Source: Sesamum alatum
Lineage: Eukaryota; Streptophyta; Magnoliopsida; Lamiales; Pedaliaceae
Direction of reading: 5' to 3'
Assembly: GCA_034509735.1 (NCBI GenBank)
Contig: JACGWO010000011.1
Span: forward strand, 26,830,979 to 26,894,978
DNA length: 64,000 nucleotides
The notes under the pieces: model-generated
Seen by the model: only the letters and a program-made list of their open reading frames with translations
Databases searched by the model: none
What the model was told of the DNA's origin: nothing
Shown: piece after piece, positions 23,899 through 35,483 of the stretch
Numbering within the stretch: the stretch's first letter is position 1
Layout: every line of letters starts with the position of its first letter
Translations under genes and position numbers: made by a program

Positions 23899-25623
23899 AA
23901 AAAAAAAAGAAAAAGATTTGAGGAAAAAGGTGGGAATCCTATCCCCATGACATGTTGATTTGTGGGATTGATGTGGTATGATTTGGGATCTAATGATTTT
24001 TCTATTGTGAACTATTGATACATTTAATCTCCATGTGTAAATAGTAGTAAGAAATCCCACATAATATTTGCCAAAAAGAGGTTGTAATTTAATAGGATAA
24101 GTTTTAATTGTTTTTATAATTCCAATACTCTTATATATTATGTGGAATATAACAATTTAAGATTAATTTCAATTACAGATGAAAAAATGGATGATTCATA
24201 ATAACACTATGAAACCGATCACGTTATTCATTGTATTGTGTGGGCCCTAATGCAAGCCCTCACTGCATTACACAAAGCTGATCAATGACAAATATCTTTT
24301 TTATAAAAGAAACTATTTTTTTTATGAATTTATATTCTAATTTTTCTATTTATTGGTTGATTTCAAAATATATTCTCCACACAACTCAAACCTCCTTTTG
24401 ATATAAAGCCCTCTGAATATTCCTCACTTTTTTCTGAGAAATATATGAGGTATCAAAAAGGAAGAGAAGTGGGTAGAAAAAAAAAAGAATTAATTATATT
24501 GGCATCTTCTGAGTCAAAGTCAAAATACACAAATATTTCATATTTTTACTAAATAGAAGTACGTCCCTTTACGTTATAGTTGTAATTACAACTCCGCCTC
24601 CTATTCAGATACACAAATACCCCTCGAAAAATATTACACTAACACTCCCTGAAAAAGCATTAGATTGACACTGCTCAGTGGATTTAGCTATGATTTTACA
24701 AAAAATAAAAAATATTTGTGTATTTTAACCTATTCTCAGTTCCTGTCGATGTAATTTACCTAAAAACGAAGAAAGAAAGAAGAGACTTTAACTACCAAAT
24801 CCAAAAGGCTCCTCCACAATTTAATTCTATTTTCCATCTTAGATTTCAAATAACCTAAATTGGGATATAAATAATTTCTATTTATTTATTGTGTAGATCA
24901 CAAAAATTGCACCTTTCTTGTCAAAATTTAACTTAATTTTCTTGGAATGTATACAAAAGTCCATTTAATTTATTTAAATTACAAAGGATTAAGAAATTTT
25001 TGCAACGCGTCCGTTGTAGATCAGTAGGCTATTATGTACGGATAATTTTAGAATAGTATTGTAATCGTAAATTTTTAAAACGTATTCCATACTTCAAAAT
25101 ATATATAAAAAAAAAAATAAATTAGTGTAAACTATTTTAAAAAAAGAACCTATATTCGACACTTTTAATATGTATATATATATATATTTATATTATATCT
25201 AACTCTAGTAAAATACAAATACGTGATAGAAAAATATAAGAAACGTTAAATATATTATAAATTTGAGTATGGAATCATTTATATTACAATTTACATTAAT
25301 ACCTTTTTTGGTGTATATATCTCCTATAATGTATTTGTTTTTTACAACACATTGTTCTATTTTATACAAATTGATACAAAATAATATATTTTAATGCTAT
25401 TTATCTAAATTCGACCTATATTATATTATTATATTTATATTTATTGTATCGCCATATAAATATTACTATGTATCTATATGTTTATTTAGATTTGACGGTG
25501 TGTATTCTTTTCTGACTGTGTGTCACTTAAATTCAAAAAACTAATTTAATACATAAATAACTCCAAATCAAATTCTCAAATTTCAAATCAATAATTATAA
25601 TCGAATGGAACAAATAAATAATA
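23899..25623. other. Intergenic with a family H-like element at about 24515-24765
   Basis: No gene. About 24515-24765 holds a diverged inverted-repeat unit (ACACAAATA... near the start, GATGTAATTTACC at the end) related to 39383-39642. The rest is AT-rich with no recognisable content. Confidence 0.45.
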
Positions 25624-26196
25624 GGGATAATTACACTTTCCTCCCCTAAGGTTTGTTGTAATTACACGTAGACCTCCTGTGGTTTGAAAAATTACATCTA
25701 GTATCCTTGAGGTTTGCTTCTGTCTAACAAATAGCACTCCTCTCCCCCCCCCCCCCCCTCCCCCATTCGTAAGTCAAAATTCATCAAATCTGTTGATATT
25801 AGCAAAAAAAAATTGAATTAAAAGTGATATTTGTCATCGATTGACTTATTACTGATTTATTGTAGGTCAAACGAATCTTTTTATGACCAAACTATCCTTA
25901 TATACCGTCACACGTTAATGTATGAGAGGAGGTACATCTTCACCGTTATAAGGGTAATTTAGTTATAAAAAATTTGTTTGGCCTGCATTAAGTCATTAGT
26001 AAGTCAATCGAGGGTAAATATTGATTTTCATTAGTTTTTTTTTTTTGTTAATATCAACAAGTTTGGTGAATTTTAACTAACGGATGAGCCTATTTGTTAG
26101 ACAGAAGCAAACCACAGAGGTACTAGATATAATTATTCAAACCACATAGGATCTACGTATAATTACACCAAACCTCAGTAGGAGTGAAATTATCCC
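25624..26196. mobile_element. Family D MULE-type inverted-repeat element, 573 bp
   Basis: Starts GGGATAATTACACTTTCC and ends GGAGTGAAATTATCCC. It is flanked by a perfect 9-bp duplication TAAATAATA (25615-25623 and 26197-26205). The arms are inverted copies through phrases such as GGTTTGAAAAATTACATCTAG and its mirror near 26130, and GTCTAACAAATAG with its mirror near 26095. A C-run of 16 lies at 25744. There is no ORF, so it is non-autonomous; 9-bp duplications are the hallmark of Mutator-like transposition. Confidence 0.88.
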
Positions 26197-26205
26197 TAAA
26201 TAATA

Positions 26206-27220
26206 ATATACTATTGTAAAGTAAATATATACACACATCGTCGAATTCAAATCCATAATTTTTTAATTGTAAGACCTCAATTTTACCACCAGAGCAAAAC
26301 CTCAATATTTACCTTTAAGTGGCTAACAGCTAGGAATTGTAGCTCTCAAGTCCCTTTTAAGTACAGTATCCATTAACATACATCATACAAAGATCTGATT
26401 CCTACTAAGGACATTACTGACAAAAGACACAAATCCTTATTGTAATTGTGCAATTATCACTCATCATTACTACTCTAATCATGATTTGTTTACCAATCCA
26501 CAAAATGTAATTTTACCAAATTGCCCAAATTAGCTCAAAAATAACCAATGGGTCCAACCCCACATGTAAAACAATGAATGTGTTTTAGAAAATTTTGGAA
26601 TTAAAACTTTTAAATAATCTTATTATATTGAGATTAGAGTAACTATCTTTGATCATCGGACTGTATGTTGATTAAAATACCCTTAAATATCCTTATTCTT
26701 ATATAATTAAATGATATTATGAAGATTTAAATTATACACGTGTATTAAGTTTGTTGTAATAGCTAGTTAGAATTATTACTATATATAATTGTGATTATTT
26801 AAAATGAAATAAAAAAATCCATAAAAAACTATGAAGGAAAATAGTAACATCCTAAAATTATGGGGGCCTTTTTAGAAAAATATTATGGAGAAAAAATATA
26901 GTTGAAATAAAATAAAATCATATGGTAAGTTAGTAATTTTTTATTTTATTTTATCAAAACTATAGCAATAATATTAATAGTAATAATAATATTAGTAAAT
27001 GGTTTCTTTAAGTAGTGGAGAAAATGAGTGAAGAGCGAAGAGTGATGGCAGTGTGTGAACTGTGTGAAAACAAAGACATCAATCGTTCCACCGTCTGAAT
27101 CCTCCCTCCTCCTCCTCCTCCGCCGTCGCCGCTCTCCATCGCCCCACTCTTTTGATTTTTTCTATTTCCCTCGCAGATATTTTCAAAAATTAGAGAGAAA
27201 ATAGAGATTTGTGTGAACAA
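26206..27220. promoter_or_regulatory. Spacer, promoter and 5' UTR of the DUF630/632 gene
   Basis: 26206-26999 is AT-rich with no recognised content. From about 27000 the composition rises in GC, and 27005-27220 includes a CTC/CTT-rich stretch (27108-27125), as is common in plant 5' UTRs. No TATA box could be fixed. Confidence 0.4.
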
Positions 27221-30200
27221 ATGGGCTGCACGGCGTCGAAGCTGGACAACGAGGATACGGTGCGGCGGTGCAAGGAGCGACGCCGTCTCATGAAGGAGGC
27301 TGTCTACGCCCGCCACCACCTGGCCGGGGCCCACGCCGACTATTGCCGGTACCTCCGAGTCACGGGCTCGGCGCTTGTCACCTTCGCCTCCGGAGAACCC
27401 CTCTCAGTCTCCGACCATACCCCCGCCGTCCTCCTCCGCACCCCCAACTCAGCGACCACCGCTGCTAAACCTCGCATGTTTAATCCTCCTCCTCATCGTC
27501 ACATCCCCTCGCCCTCTCCTTCACCCTCTATCCACCCACGTCCTCCACCACCCCCCATGTCCACCACGTCCTCCCACCACCAGCACCACCAAAAAACACC
27601 ACCGCGGCCGCCACCCCCGCGTCGGAGAAAGCCCGTTAAACTACCCCACATACTCTCAGACTCGAGCTTCTCTTCGTCCCCACCACCCAACCATAATTTC
27701 ACTTACGCTGCCAGAGCAAATTCAACTTACTCAAGCACCCCTTCCCAGACTTCTTCAGTGTGGAATTGGGATAATTTCTATCCTCCTCCTTCACCTCCAG
27801 ACTCCGAATACTTCCACCAACTCCACAACAGCAAGAAAACCGGAACCCGAATCGACGATGACAACTCCGATGATGATCATTCCTACACTGACAATGATAA
27901 CGATGATAAAGCTTCAAGCATTACATCCAATTCTAACGTTCACGGTCGAGGTGATCACTATCAGAATCCGTTCAGTGGCAGTGAGGCCAAGAAGTTTGAC
28001 GACCGGGCATCGAATTACTCGTCGTATTCACGTTATTCACATCATAGTTATGGGAAAAATTACTTAAGGCCAGGCCCTGAACCAGTTCAGAAGAAAGGGC
28101 AGTATTTGAAGAACTGGGAAAGCGAAGAGGAGGAGACTGAGAGAGAGGAAGTGCAGTGCAGTGAATGGGGCGACCATGATAACTACAGCAGCACTAGCAG
28201 CTCGAGTGATGAGGATGAAGAAGGGGATTTGAAGTCAAGATCTGATTTCGGGACAAGGTCGGTGAAAAATGAGTCTGCTGCTGCTAATGTGGGGAATGTG
28301 AAAGTGAATGTGAATTCCAAGTTGTCCAGTAAATCGGAGAAGCTTTCCTCGGACGATGATGGCAAGTCGTCTTATAGTTGGGGAAATGGGAACAATGAAG
28401 GGGTGAATTCTGACAGGAGGATGATGGTGAGGCACAAAGATCTGGTGGAGATTGTTGCGTCTCTCAGGGAGTACTTTGACAAGGCTGCTTCGGCCGGAGA
28501 GCAGGTCTCTGAGATGCTCGAGGCGGGCAGGGCTCAGCTCGATCGGAGCTTCAAGCAATTGAGAAGTAAGTTTGGACTATTGGGTTATTGGATCAAGAAT
28601 TTGATGATTGTTCTGTTTCTGAGATTGAAATCGTGCTAAGTGTTTAGAAGACTGAAATTCAATGATTCTTGTGAGTTTAGGCAGAATTTACGTTCTTCCA
28701 ACAAATAATCACCAAACTACTAATTAGTATTAGATGTTGATGAGAAGTTGCTTTCAGTCTTCTTTGATATTTATGATGTTTGAGGTATTGAGTTTAAATG
28801 TTGAATTGATCAAAGTGCCTCAGGAAGTCAAGTTTTGAAATGATTTTCATTTTGGTGTTACAGAGACAGTGTATCATTCTAGTGGAATGTTGAGTAACTT
28901 GAGCTCCAGCTGGACTTCAAAGCCTCCCTTGGCAGTTAAATACCAGTTCGATCCCAGTTCAATCGAACAATCTGGTGGTCCAAAGAGCCTGTGCTCGACT
29001 TTGGAACGCCTCTTGGCTTGGGAAAAGAAACTATATCAAGAAGTAAAGGTAGTGATCTGGATGTTTGTTTTCCTTCGTCAGCTTTTTTCGCACTTGTTGA
29101 ATCTTTATAATTCTTGTCTAATTCTAAGTTCAGTTCTTCTGATATCTTGGCGTTGCATTACATAGACGCTATAGTCGACAATTGCATAAAGTGATCCTTT
29201 TGCTTGGTTGTGTATCTTATCTTTTGCTCAATATAATGTTGACCATTTATTACTTTACTTGACGGGTTATTTAGAACCAAGTCTTCTACAATGAACATAA
29301 AGTAATTTTTCCCGTCTGTCTTTCTGAAGCTGTAAAAATTAAATTTTTAAGTAGGTGCTGTTTCGTTCTACCGGTTTTACTTATTAGTAAGTATTGGTGT
29401 CGTGTTAATGATTATAGGCTAGAGAAGGTGTTAAACTCGAGCATGAGAAGAAGTTATCGGTACTTCAAAGTCAGGAGTACCGGGGGGAAGATGGAGCCAA
29501 GTTGGACAAGACGAAGGCATCGATAAAGAGGCTACAATCTCTGATTTTGGTGACATCTCAGGCTGTTTCAACCACCTCATTTGCTATTATCGGTCTAAGA
29601 GACTCTGATCTTGTCCCGCAGCTTGTTGAACTTTGTCATGGGTAAGTTCTATCTCCTTTGTTTACATTAGGAAATTCAATATTCAATTGTTTGTGACAAT
29701 AACATTGTGCAGACATTGAGCAATCGGGCTCGTCCAACCTCAGTGAAAGATTTCATACTCAGATTATTCGCTTCAGACGTTGAACAATATTACGATATTG
29801 GTCACTCAGGCTAAAATTTGAATAAAACCGGTGGACAAACTTTTGAGAATGTTAAATCAGTTAAGATGAAGCATTAGCATGGATACTAACTCACTTCAAT
29901 CATGTTTTCCTGGAAAAGGTTGAATCTTGTTCTGTTATGTCCATTAAATAGGGATTTTGTGATAACATTAATACTAAAAACTGCATGTTGATTTTTCTTT
30001 TCTCATTTTACTCACCCTGCTGATGAAAAATAAATGCAGTTTTATGTACATGTGGAGGTCGATGAATCAGTCGCACGAAGTCCAGAACGAGATAGTGCAG
30101 CAAGTTCGTGGCCTCGTTAACCGCACGACTAAAGGCCAATCGACTTCCGATCTGCACCGGCAGGCAACTCGTGATCTTGAGTCGGCTGTCTCCGCCTGGC

Positions 30201-30826
30201 ACTCCAGTTTCTGCCGCATGATAAAGTTTCAGCGGGATTTCATTCGGTCTCTCCATGGCTGGTTCAAACTCACCCTCCTCCCAATCAACAGCGAACCAAC
30301 AAACGGCGATAGGGAACCTTCCGAGGTTTTCGCTTTCTTTGATGAGTGGAAACTCGCCGTCGACCGTATCCCGGACACAGTTGCTTCTGAAGCCATCAAG
30401 AGCTTCAACAACGTCGTCCACTCAATATCTTTGAAACAAACAGAGGAGCTGAAGATCAAGAAACGGACAGAATCTGCATCAAAGGAGCTTGAGAAAAAGT
30501 CTTCATCTCTCCGAAACATCGAGAAGAAGTACTACCACTCCTACTCTATGGTCGGCATAGGACTTCCAGACAACGGCCCCGACAACGGGCACGTTTTGGA
30601 CGCACGTGACCCACTGGCTGAGAAAAAAGCCGAGCTTGCAATATGCCAAAGGCGAGTGGAAGACGAGATGGTTAAACACTCAAAGGCAGTCGAGGTGACC
30701 AGGGCGATGACTCTGAACAACATCCAAACCGGGTTGCCGGGAGTCTTTCAAGCTATGACCAGTTTCTCAGCCTTGATAACTGAGGCTCTTGAGACAGTCT
30801 GCACACGCTCTTATGCTATTCAATAG
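27221..30826 (+). CDS. DUF630/DUF632 protein (NRG2/REL2-like family)
   Basis: Member of the plant DUF630-DUF632 family, once called bZIP-like, whose studied members act in nitrate signalling (NRG2) and leaf shape (REL2). Four exons join in frame to 846 residues: 27221-28565, 28864-29048, 29418-29641, 30040-30826. It starts [12 protein letters not shown], an N-myristoylation signal plus the DUF630 head with [10 protein letters not shown] (about residues 20-30). Then come a proline-rich stretch (about 80-150), a long Ser/Asp/Glu-rich low-complexity part (about 170-400), and DUF632 from about residue 405 on ([66 protein letters not shown]). The C-terminal part contains a predicted coiled coil ([19 protein letters not shown]). 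The first in-frame ATG with MGC is chosen. The family identity is firm; the precise function is not known from sequence. Confidence 0.93.
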
Positions 30827-31197
30827 ATAAACATTCAGACACAGTTTCTATATCATTATTCTTTTCTTGGTTTTGTGGCAGTTAGAATCATAGAAGCAGG
30901 CAATTTTTCATGGTGGGCTCAAAATTTTTGGGAATGGTCTCTACAACATGTAAATATTTGGATTTTTGCAGCTCAATTCATCACTCCCATTTGTTTGTAT
31001 TCTTGCATCCTTGTATGAGAGAGGTTCACTTTTTTAGCAGATCAAATAAATTGATTGTCTTGTTCATTTGTCTGAGGTTTTCTCAATTAGAAACCTCCTA
31101 TGTTGCCTGATCTTTTGGTATTTTAGCATGTTGTAAAACCTGCTTTTCTTGATCAATCACCACTTGATTTCCACTGGGACTAACTGTTCATTTTACT

Positions 31198-31238
<41 letters not shown>

Positions 31239-31689
31239 GAGCTATCTCACTGTCTGCTGCATCTTTTGATGTCTGAACAACAGAGATTGTGTTAAACTGC
31301 CTATAAAAAGGAGAAAGAAGACAAAAAAAAAGAAAGAGAAGAAGGAGAAAGAAGAGGCAAATTGAAGGTGGTGTGCCTTGAGACATGGACTTGTCAGATT
31401 GCATGTTGGTTAGCTTTGTCTCCAATTAAGACAACCCCTATAAACAGCCAAGTCTTTTAAGTTTTGTCTTCTTGAAAATGTGTTTTTAAGGATGTGGGGT
31501 TTTTATTAATTGCTTTATATGACTAATCTTCTTGGATCTTGAGCTCAGTCCTACCTACTTTGCTTCTTGTTTTTCTCTAGGTTTGATGCTACAAACTTAA
31601 AACTAATGTACTAGCTACAATTTTAACATTGTTTAGTGTGAAACAAGAAAAAGACAAGACCATTGTAATTCGTGCCAAGTGTGAAATTT
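30827..31689. other. 3' flank of the DUF630/632 gene
   Basis: The 3' UTR is expected here, with an AATAAA-like word near 31046. A compound microsatellite lies at 31199-31238. No other gene is seen. Confidence 0.45.
31199..31238. repeat. Compound (CT)11(CA)9 microsatellite
   Basis: CT units at 31199-31220 pass directly into CA units at 31221-31238. Confidence 0.9.
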
Positions 31690-31905
31690 ACATCCACATA
31701 TAGTAAATTTAACTCTAATTACACAAACATCTAATTCTTTTTATAAAATTATACGTATACTCTTTGACGGGGTGTTAGTACGATGTTAGGGGAAGTATTT
31801 GTAATTACAACTACAATCAAATGTACTTATAGTTCTCTAGAGAATAGGGAGTGTTTGTGTAATTAAACATAATCTCAGGGATGTCAATATAATTTACCCT
31901 TATGA
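31690..31905. repeat. Short inverted-repeat element, family H-like
   Basis: The start (ATTTACATCCACATATAG) and the end (GATGTCAATATAATTTACCC) are weakly mirrored, and the middle has mirrored TTGTAATTACAA words. It is related to 39383-39642. Confidence 0.45.
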
Positions 31906-31984
31906 TTAAGTATTATAAATATGTTGGTGAAAAGAATTGACATTTTTTTTAAAGTTTGAACTGATGATATTTAAGTAAAAAATT

Positions 31985-32225
31985 AGGGGTTTAATGCAAT
32001 TTACCTCTCTGTGATATTGCAAATAGGTAAATTACCCACTATAAAAAAATGTAGCAATTTAACTCCCTGTGTTCTTTAAAATAGAGCAATTTATCTCCCT
32101 AAATATAGGGGGTAAATTGCTCCATTTTAAAACACACGACGAGGTAAATTAATTCATTTTAAAAAATACAAAAAGATAAATTACTATTTTATTTTTTTTA
32201 TAGGAAGATAATTTATATATTTGCA
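31985..32225. repeat. Inverted-repeat element, family E
   Basis: Phrases such as GTAGCAATTTAACTCCCTG, AAAATAGAGCAATTTA and their mirrors (TAAATTGCTCCATTTTA) show that this is a fold-back unit. Related pieces occur at 54360-54570 and at 62936-63832. Confidence 0.55.
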
Positions 32226-32516
32226 CTGTTACGTTGAGTTGCTTATAGTTTTCCCAAAAAATTAGTGATTTAACCAATGAATCACTGTATGGTTAAAGGG
32301 TGAGATAAGGTATTGATTGGGATTGGTCAAGAAAGACTTTTTTTGTGTTCTCAAGAAAATTATTCAAAGGCAACAACTTTGAAAATGAATAGACATTCAA
32401 AAATGTAACCAAGATTTATTGTCAATGGGACATTCTAGTCAACAAAAATATGTGGTCAGGACAAAAAAGATTACAATGAAAGGAAAAAAAAATATATAGT
32501 AAATAATTATTTAAAA

Positions 32517-33016
32517 GGGTTAATTACACTTACACCCTCTCTGAGAATGTATAATTACACTTTCCCCCAAAAAATTTTTGAAATTACACTTACACCCCCT
32601 CCGAAAATTCTCTGTTTACACCTGACTCCTATCCGTTAGAGTTTGGACGAAAAATGTTCACGTCAAAAAAAATAATTACACAAATTTTTAATTTTTTCCA
32701 TCATTTAACATTCTCATGTATATTTTTGTACTTATAAGAGGATAAGTGTAACGTATATGTATGGAGTGAGGCCAATATTATTATATTTTTTCCTTATAAG
32801 TACAAAATTATTGCACGAGAATGTTAAATGAGAGGTAAAATTGAAAATTTATGTAATTATTTTTGTTGAAATGAACAATTTTTCGCCCAAACTTTAACGA
32901 ATGGAGGTCGGGTGTAAATAAAGAATTTTTAGAGGGGGTGTAAATGTAATTTCAAAACTTCTTTGGGGGAAAGTGTAATTATGCATTTTCAGAGGGAGTC
33001 TAAATGTAATTAACCC
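32517..33016. mobile_element. Family B MULE-type inverted-repeat element, 500 bp
   Basis: Starts GGGTTAATTACACTTACACC and ends TAAATGTAATTAACCC, flanked by a perfect 9-bp duplication TATTTAAAA (32508-32516 and 33017-33025). The arms mirror each other over almost the whole length: CATAATTACACTTTCCCCC near the ends, CCGTTAGAGTTTGGAC inside, and CATTTAACATTCTCATG near the centre, each with its reverse complement on the other side. A second copy of nearly equal length is at 55574-56074. No ORF. Confidence 0.9.
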
Positions 33017-33401
33017 TATTTAAAAACTAGTACGTTCTTTTCATGACCACTCATTGAACTTAAAATACATACGAAATATTTTATTTAAATCAAATTTAAT
33101 CTGATTAAATCAATTATATAACAAGTATAATTAATCACTCATCATTTACGATAAAAGTATATTATATACATTCATAATTAGTTCAAATTTCACGGTACTT
33201 ATCTAAACCAGCATTTCTTGAAAACACACATGATATGGGTTGAGCTTTTCAAGGTCATCAAGACCATAGTGATTGTGTGCAACATTAAATCCCAGATGAG
33301 AAAATAGATAGCTTATGATGAGTAAATAAATGTGTTGCAATGTCAAGACAATAAAGTGTCATATTGATAGCAATGTAACATATAAATATATATATATATA
33401 T

Positions 33402-33642
33402 ATATGGTAAATTAAAAATATTTTTTTTAAAATTTATCATAATTACAAATATTTTTTTATTATTTAAAAATTTATAAATATCTTCATGAAATTAACGCCC
33501 GTCTAACAAATACCCCTACAATGAACTGTCACAAAGAGTATTTGTTAAACAATTATTAATTTTAGAAGATATTTGTAATTTTCAAACAATGATGGAATAT
33601 TAATTATGAAAACCACGTGAAAACCCGTTGTAATTTACCCAA
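33402..33642. repeat. Short inverted-repeat element, family M
   Basis: Starts GGTAAATTAAAAATA and ends GTTGTAATTTACCC, with the internal phrase GTCTAACAAATACCCC mirrored by GAGTATTTGTTAAAC. It is related to 61279-61494. The left flank is an AT microsatellite (33386-33404), so no duplication can be read. Confidence 0.6.
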
Positions 33643-34950
33643 TATATTTGGTGTATGGGATGATGAAAGTGGAATACAAAGCAACTTGAAATGGTCCACA
33701 TACAAATATTAATGGATTGTAATTTATTTATTTTTTAATTCCTTCTTTCCTTCTATTTAATATGTATATGTATTTTAGGAAGAAATTAAATCTGGGAAGT
33801 GGGTTTTCAAGATTTTAAGAAAAATAAGATTAAGTGGTTTTTGAGAAAATTAATAAAAATAAATAAAATGCTATTTTCTCTAAAAAGACTTAAGTGCAAA
33901 GCATTAAATCTAAAATTGCATTCTAGAATACTGGTAACTTGGGACACAAATAAACTGAAATGCTTTGGTGGATTGGGCTTGGACAAAGAAGACCACACTT
34001 TAAAACTTAATGGGCCGAGATCCCATGCCTATTATCACTATTGGGTTTGCTATGGATTATAAATTAATTTGGGCCCAATATCTGATATTTGTTGGGATAA
34101 ACACCGTCCTCAGGGGAGGTTGATCAAAAACATTTATTTAACATTTAATAAGTCCGTAATAAGTTAATGGAGTAAATATAAATTTTTATCAATTTTTTAC
34201 TAATATCAGTATGAATCTTAATTAATGGATAGATCTAATCATTAGACAAAAATAAATATTATAACTATTAAATATAATTTTTTAAACTACAGAGTATTTA
34301 CCTGTAGATATTATATACTCGAATTGTTGCAGTAGATATTTTCACCTGTAGATATTATCTTAATGTTTGCGTTGGTCTATTAGGACTAAGGCCATTGTTG
34401 CAGATGCTATCCTCTTTAGCGAAACTGTGGGTTGTTACGTCTTCTTTTCTATTTTTATAAGCAATATATATATATATATATATATATTTGACGTCGTGAT
34501 ATATCGTCCTACGTACATATAATAAATAATTATTTATATTTTAAAATATATTATAAATAAGAATAAAATATATAAACCAACAAATAACATATTTTAAAAA
34601 AAAAAGAAAAGAAAAGAAAATCAACTTAAGTATTATCGACACAACAAAATAATTGGTGTAATGCAGTTAAAATGATGTGGAGTCACTTTTGTAAAAAAGA
34701 AAAGTAATTACAATTCTTTTTTTAAATTATCTACTAAGGGGCATAATTGTTATATTTAAAAAATGTGTGGCAATGGTATTAACTACCGTTTGTGAGTGTA
34801 GAGGGCTTTTCTTTTTTATATTAGTACAAATGTATCACTTAAGGGCTTAGTTTAAATTTCTCATGTAAATTTTGTACAAGAAAATTAATTTCAAATCTCA
34901 AAAACTTGGAACAAAAAAACTTCAATGAAATATATATTGGAAAAAAAAAA
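33643..34950. other. Spacer with a family D fragment at about 34085-34310
   Basis: No gene is supported. About 34085-34310 contains diverged family D phrases (AAGTCCGTAATAAGTTAATGG, TCATTAGACAAAAATA, TTTTTTAAACTAC). An AT microsatellite lies at about 34464-34488. Confidence 0.45.
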
Positions 34951-35228
34951 TGGAATAATTACATTTACACCCCTGACCTATAGTCTATTTACACAAACCA
35001 CCCATGTTTTTTGCAAATTACAGAAACCACCCTTGATAACCAAAAAATAGGGGTAGTTTGTGTAATAATATCGATTCTTTTGAGGGGTGTAAGTCTAATT
35101 TTCTAAAAAATAGGAGTGGTTTGTGTAAATAATGCTTACATTCTAGTGAGTGTGTGTGTAATTATTCAAAAAGCAGGAGTGGTTTGTGTAACAGACAATA
35201 AATTAGGGAGTGTTAATGTAATTATCCC
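34951..35228. repeat. Inverted-repeat element, family C, 278 bp
   Basis: Starts TGGAATAATTACATTTACACC and ends GTGTTAATGTAATTATCCC. Internal phrases match the copy at 58797-59072: ATAGTCTATTTACACAAACC, CACCCTTGATA-CCAAAAAATAG and GGTTTGTGTAA. Its flanks are runs of A, so a duplication cannot be judged. Confidence 0.75.
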
Positions 35229-35483
35229 AAAAAAATTACTACATGCACCTAATGGTGAGTGATGTTTCCACACTTTGTTTCTCCTTTTCTCTTCAAAATG
35301 CAAATGGAAGAACAGTTCTGTGAACAAAACTTGAGATGTAGAAGAGGAATTACATCAAAATTTCATCTAAATATTCAGCTTAATTGTTGAAGTCCATTAC
35401 AGCTTTTTTAAGTAAATTTCTGTCACAATTTCAACTAATGACAACTGATACAAAATACAGGACAAGAATCCTATATGCATTGG

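Noticed and set aside
27375..28067. A 230-codon Pro/Thr-rich frame inside the first exon of the DUF630/632 gene
   Set aside because: Other-frame reading of low-complexity coding DNA. The DUF630 frame is clearly the real one.
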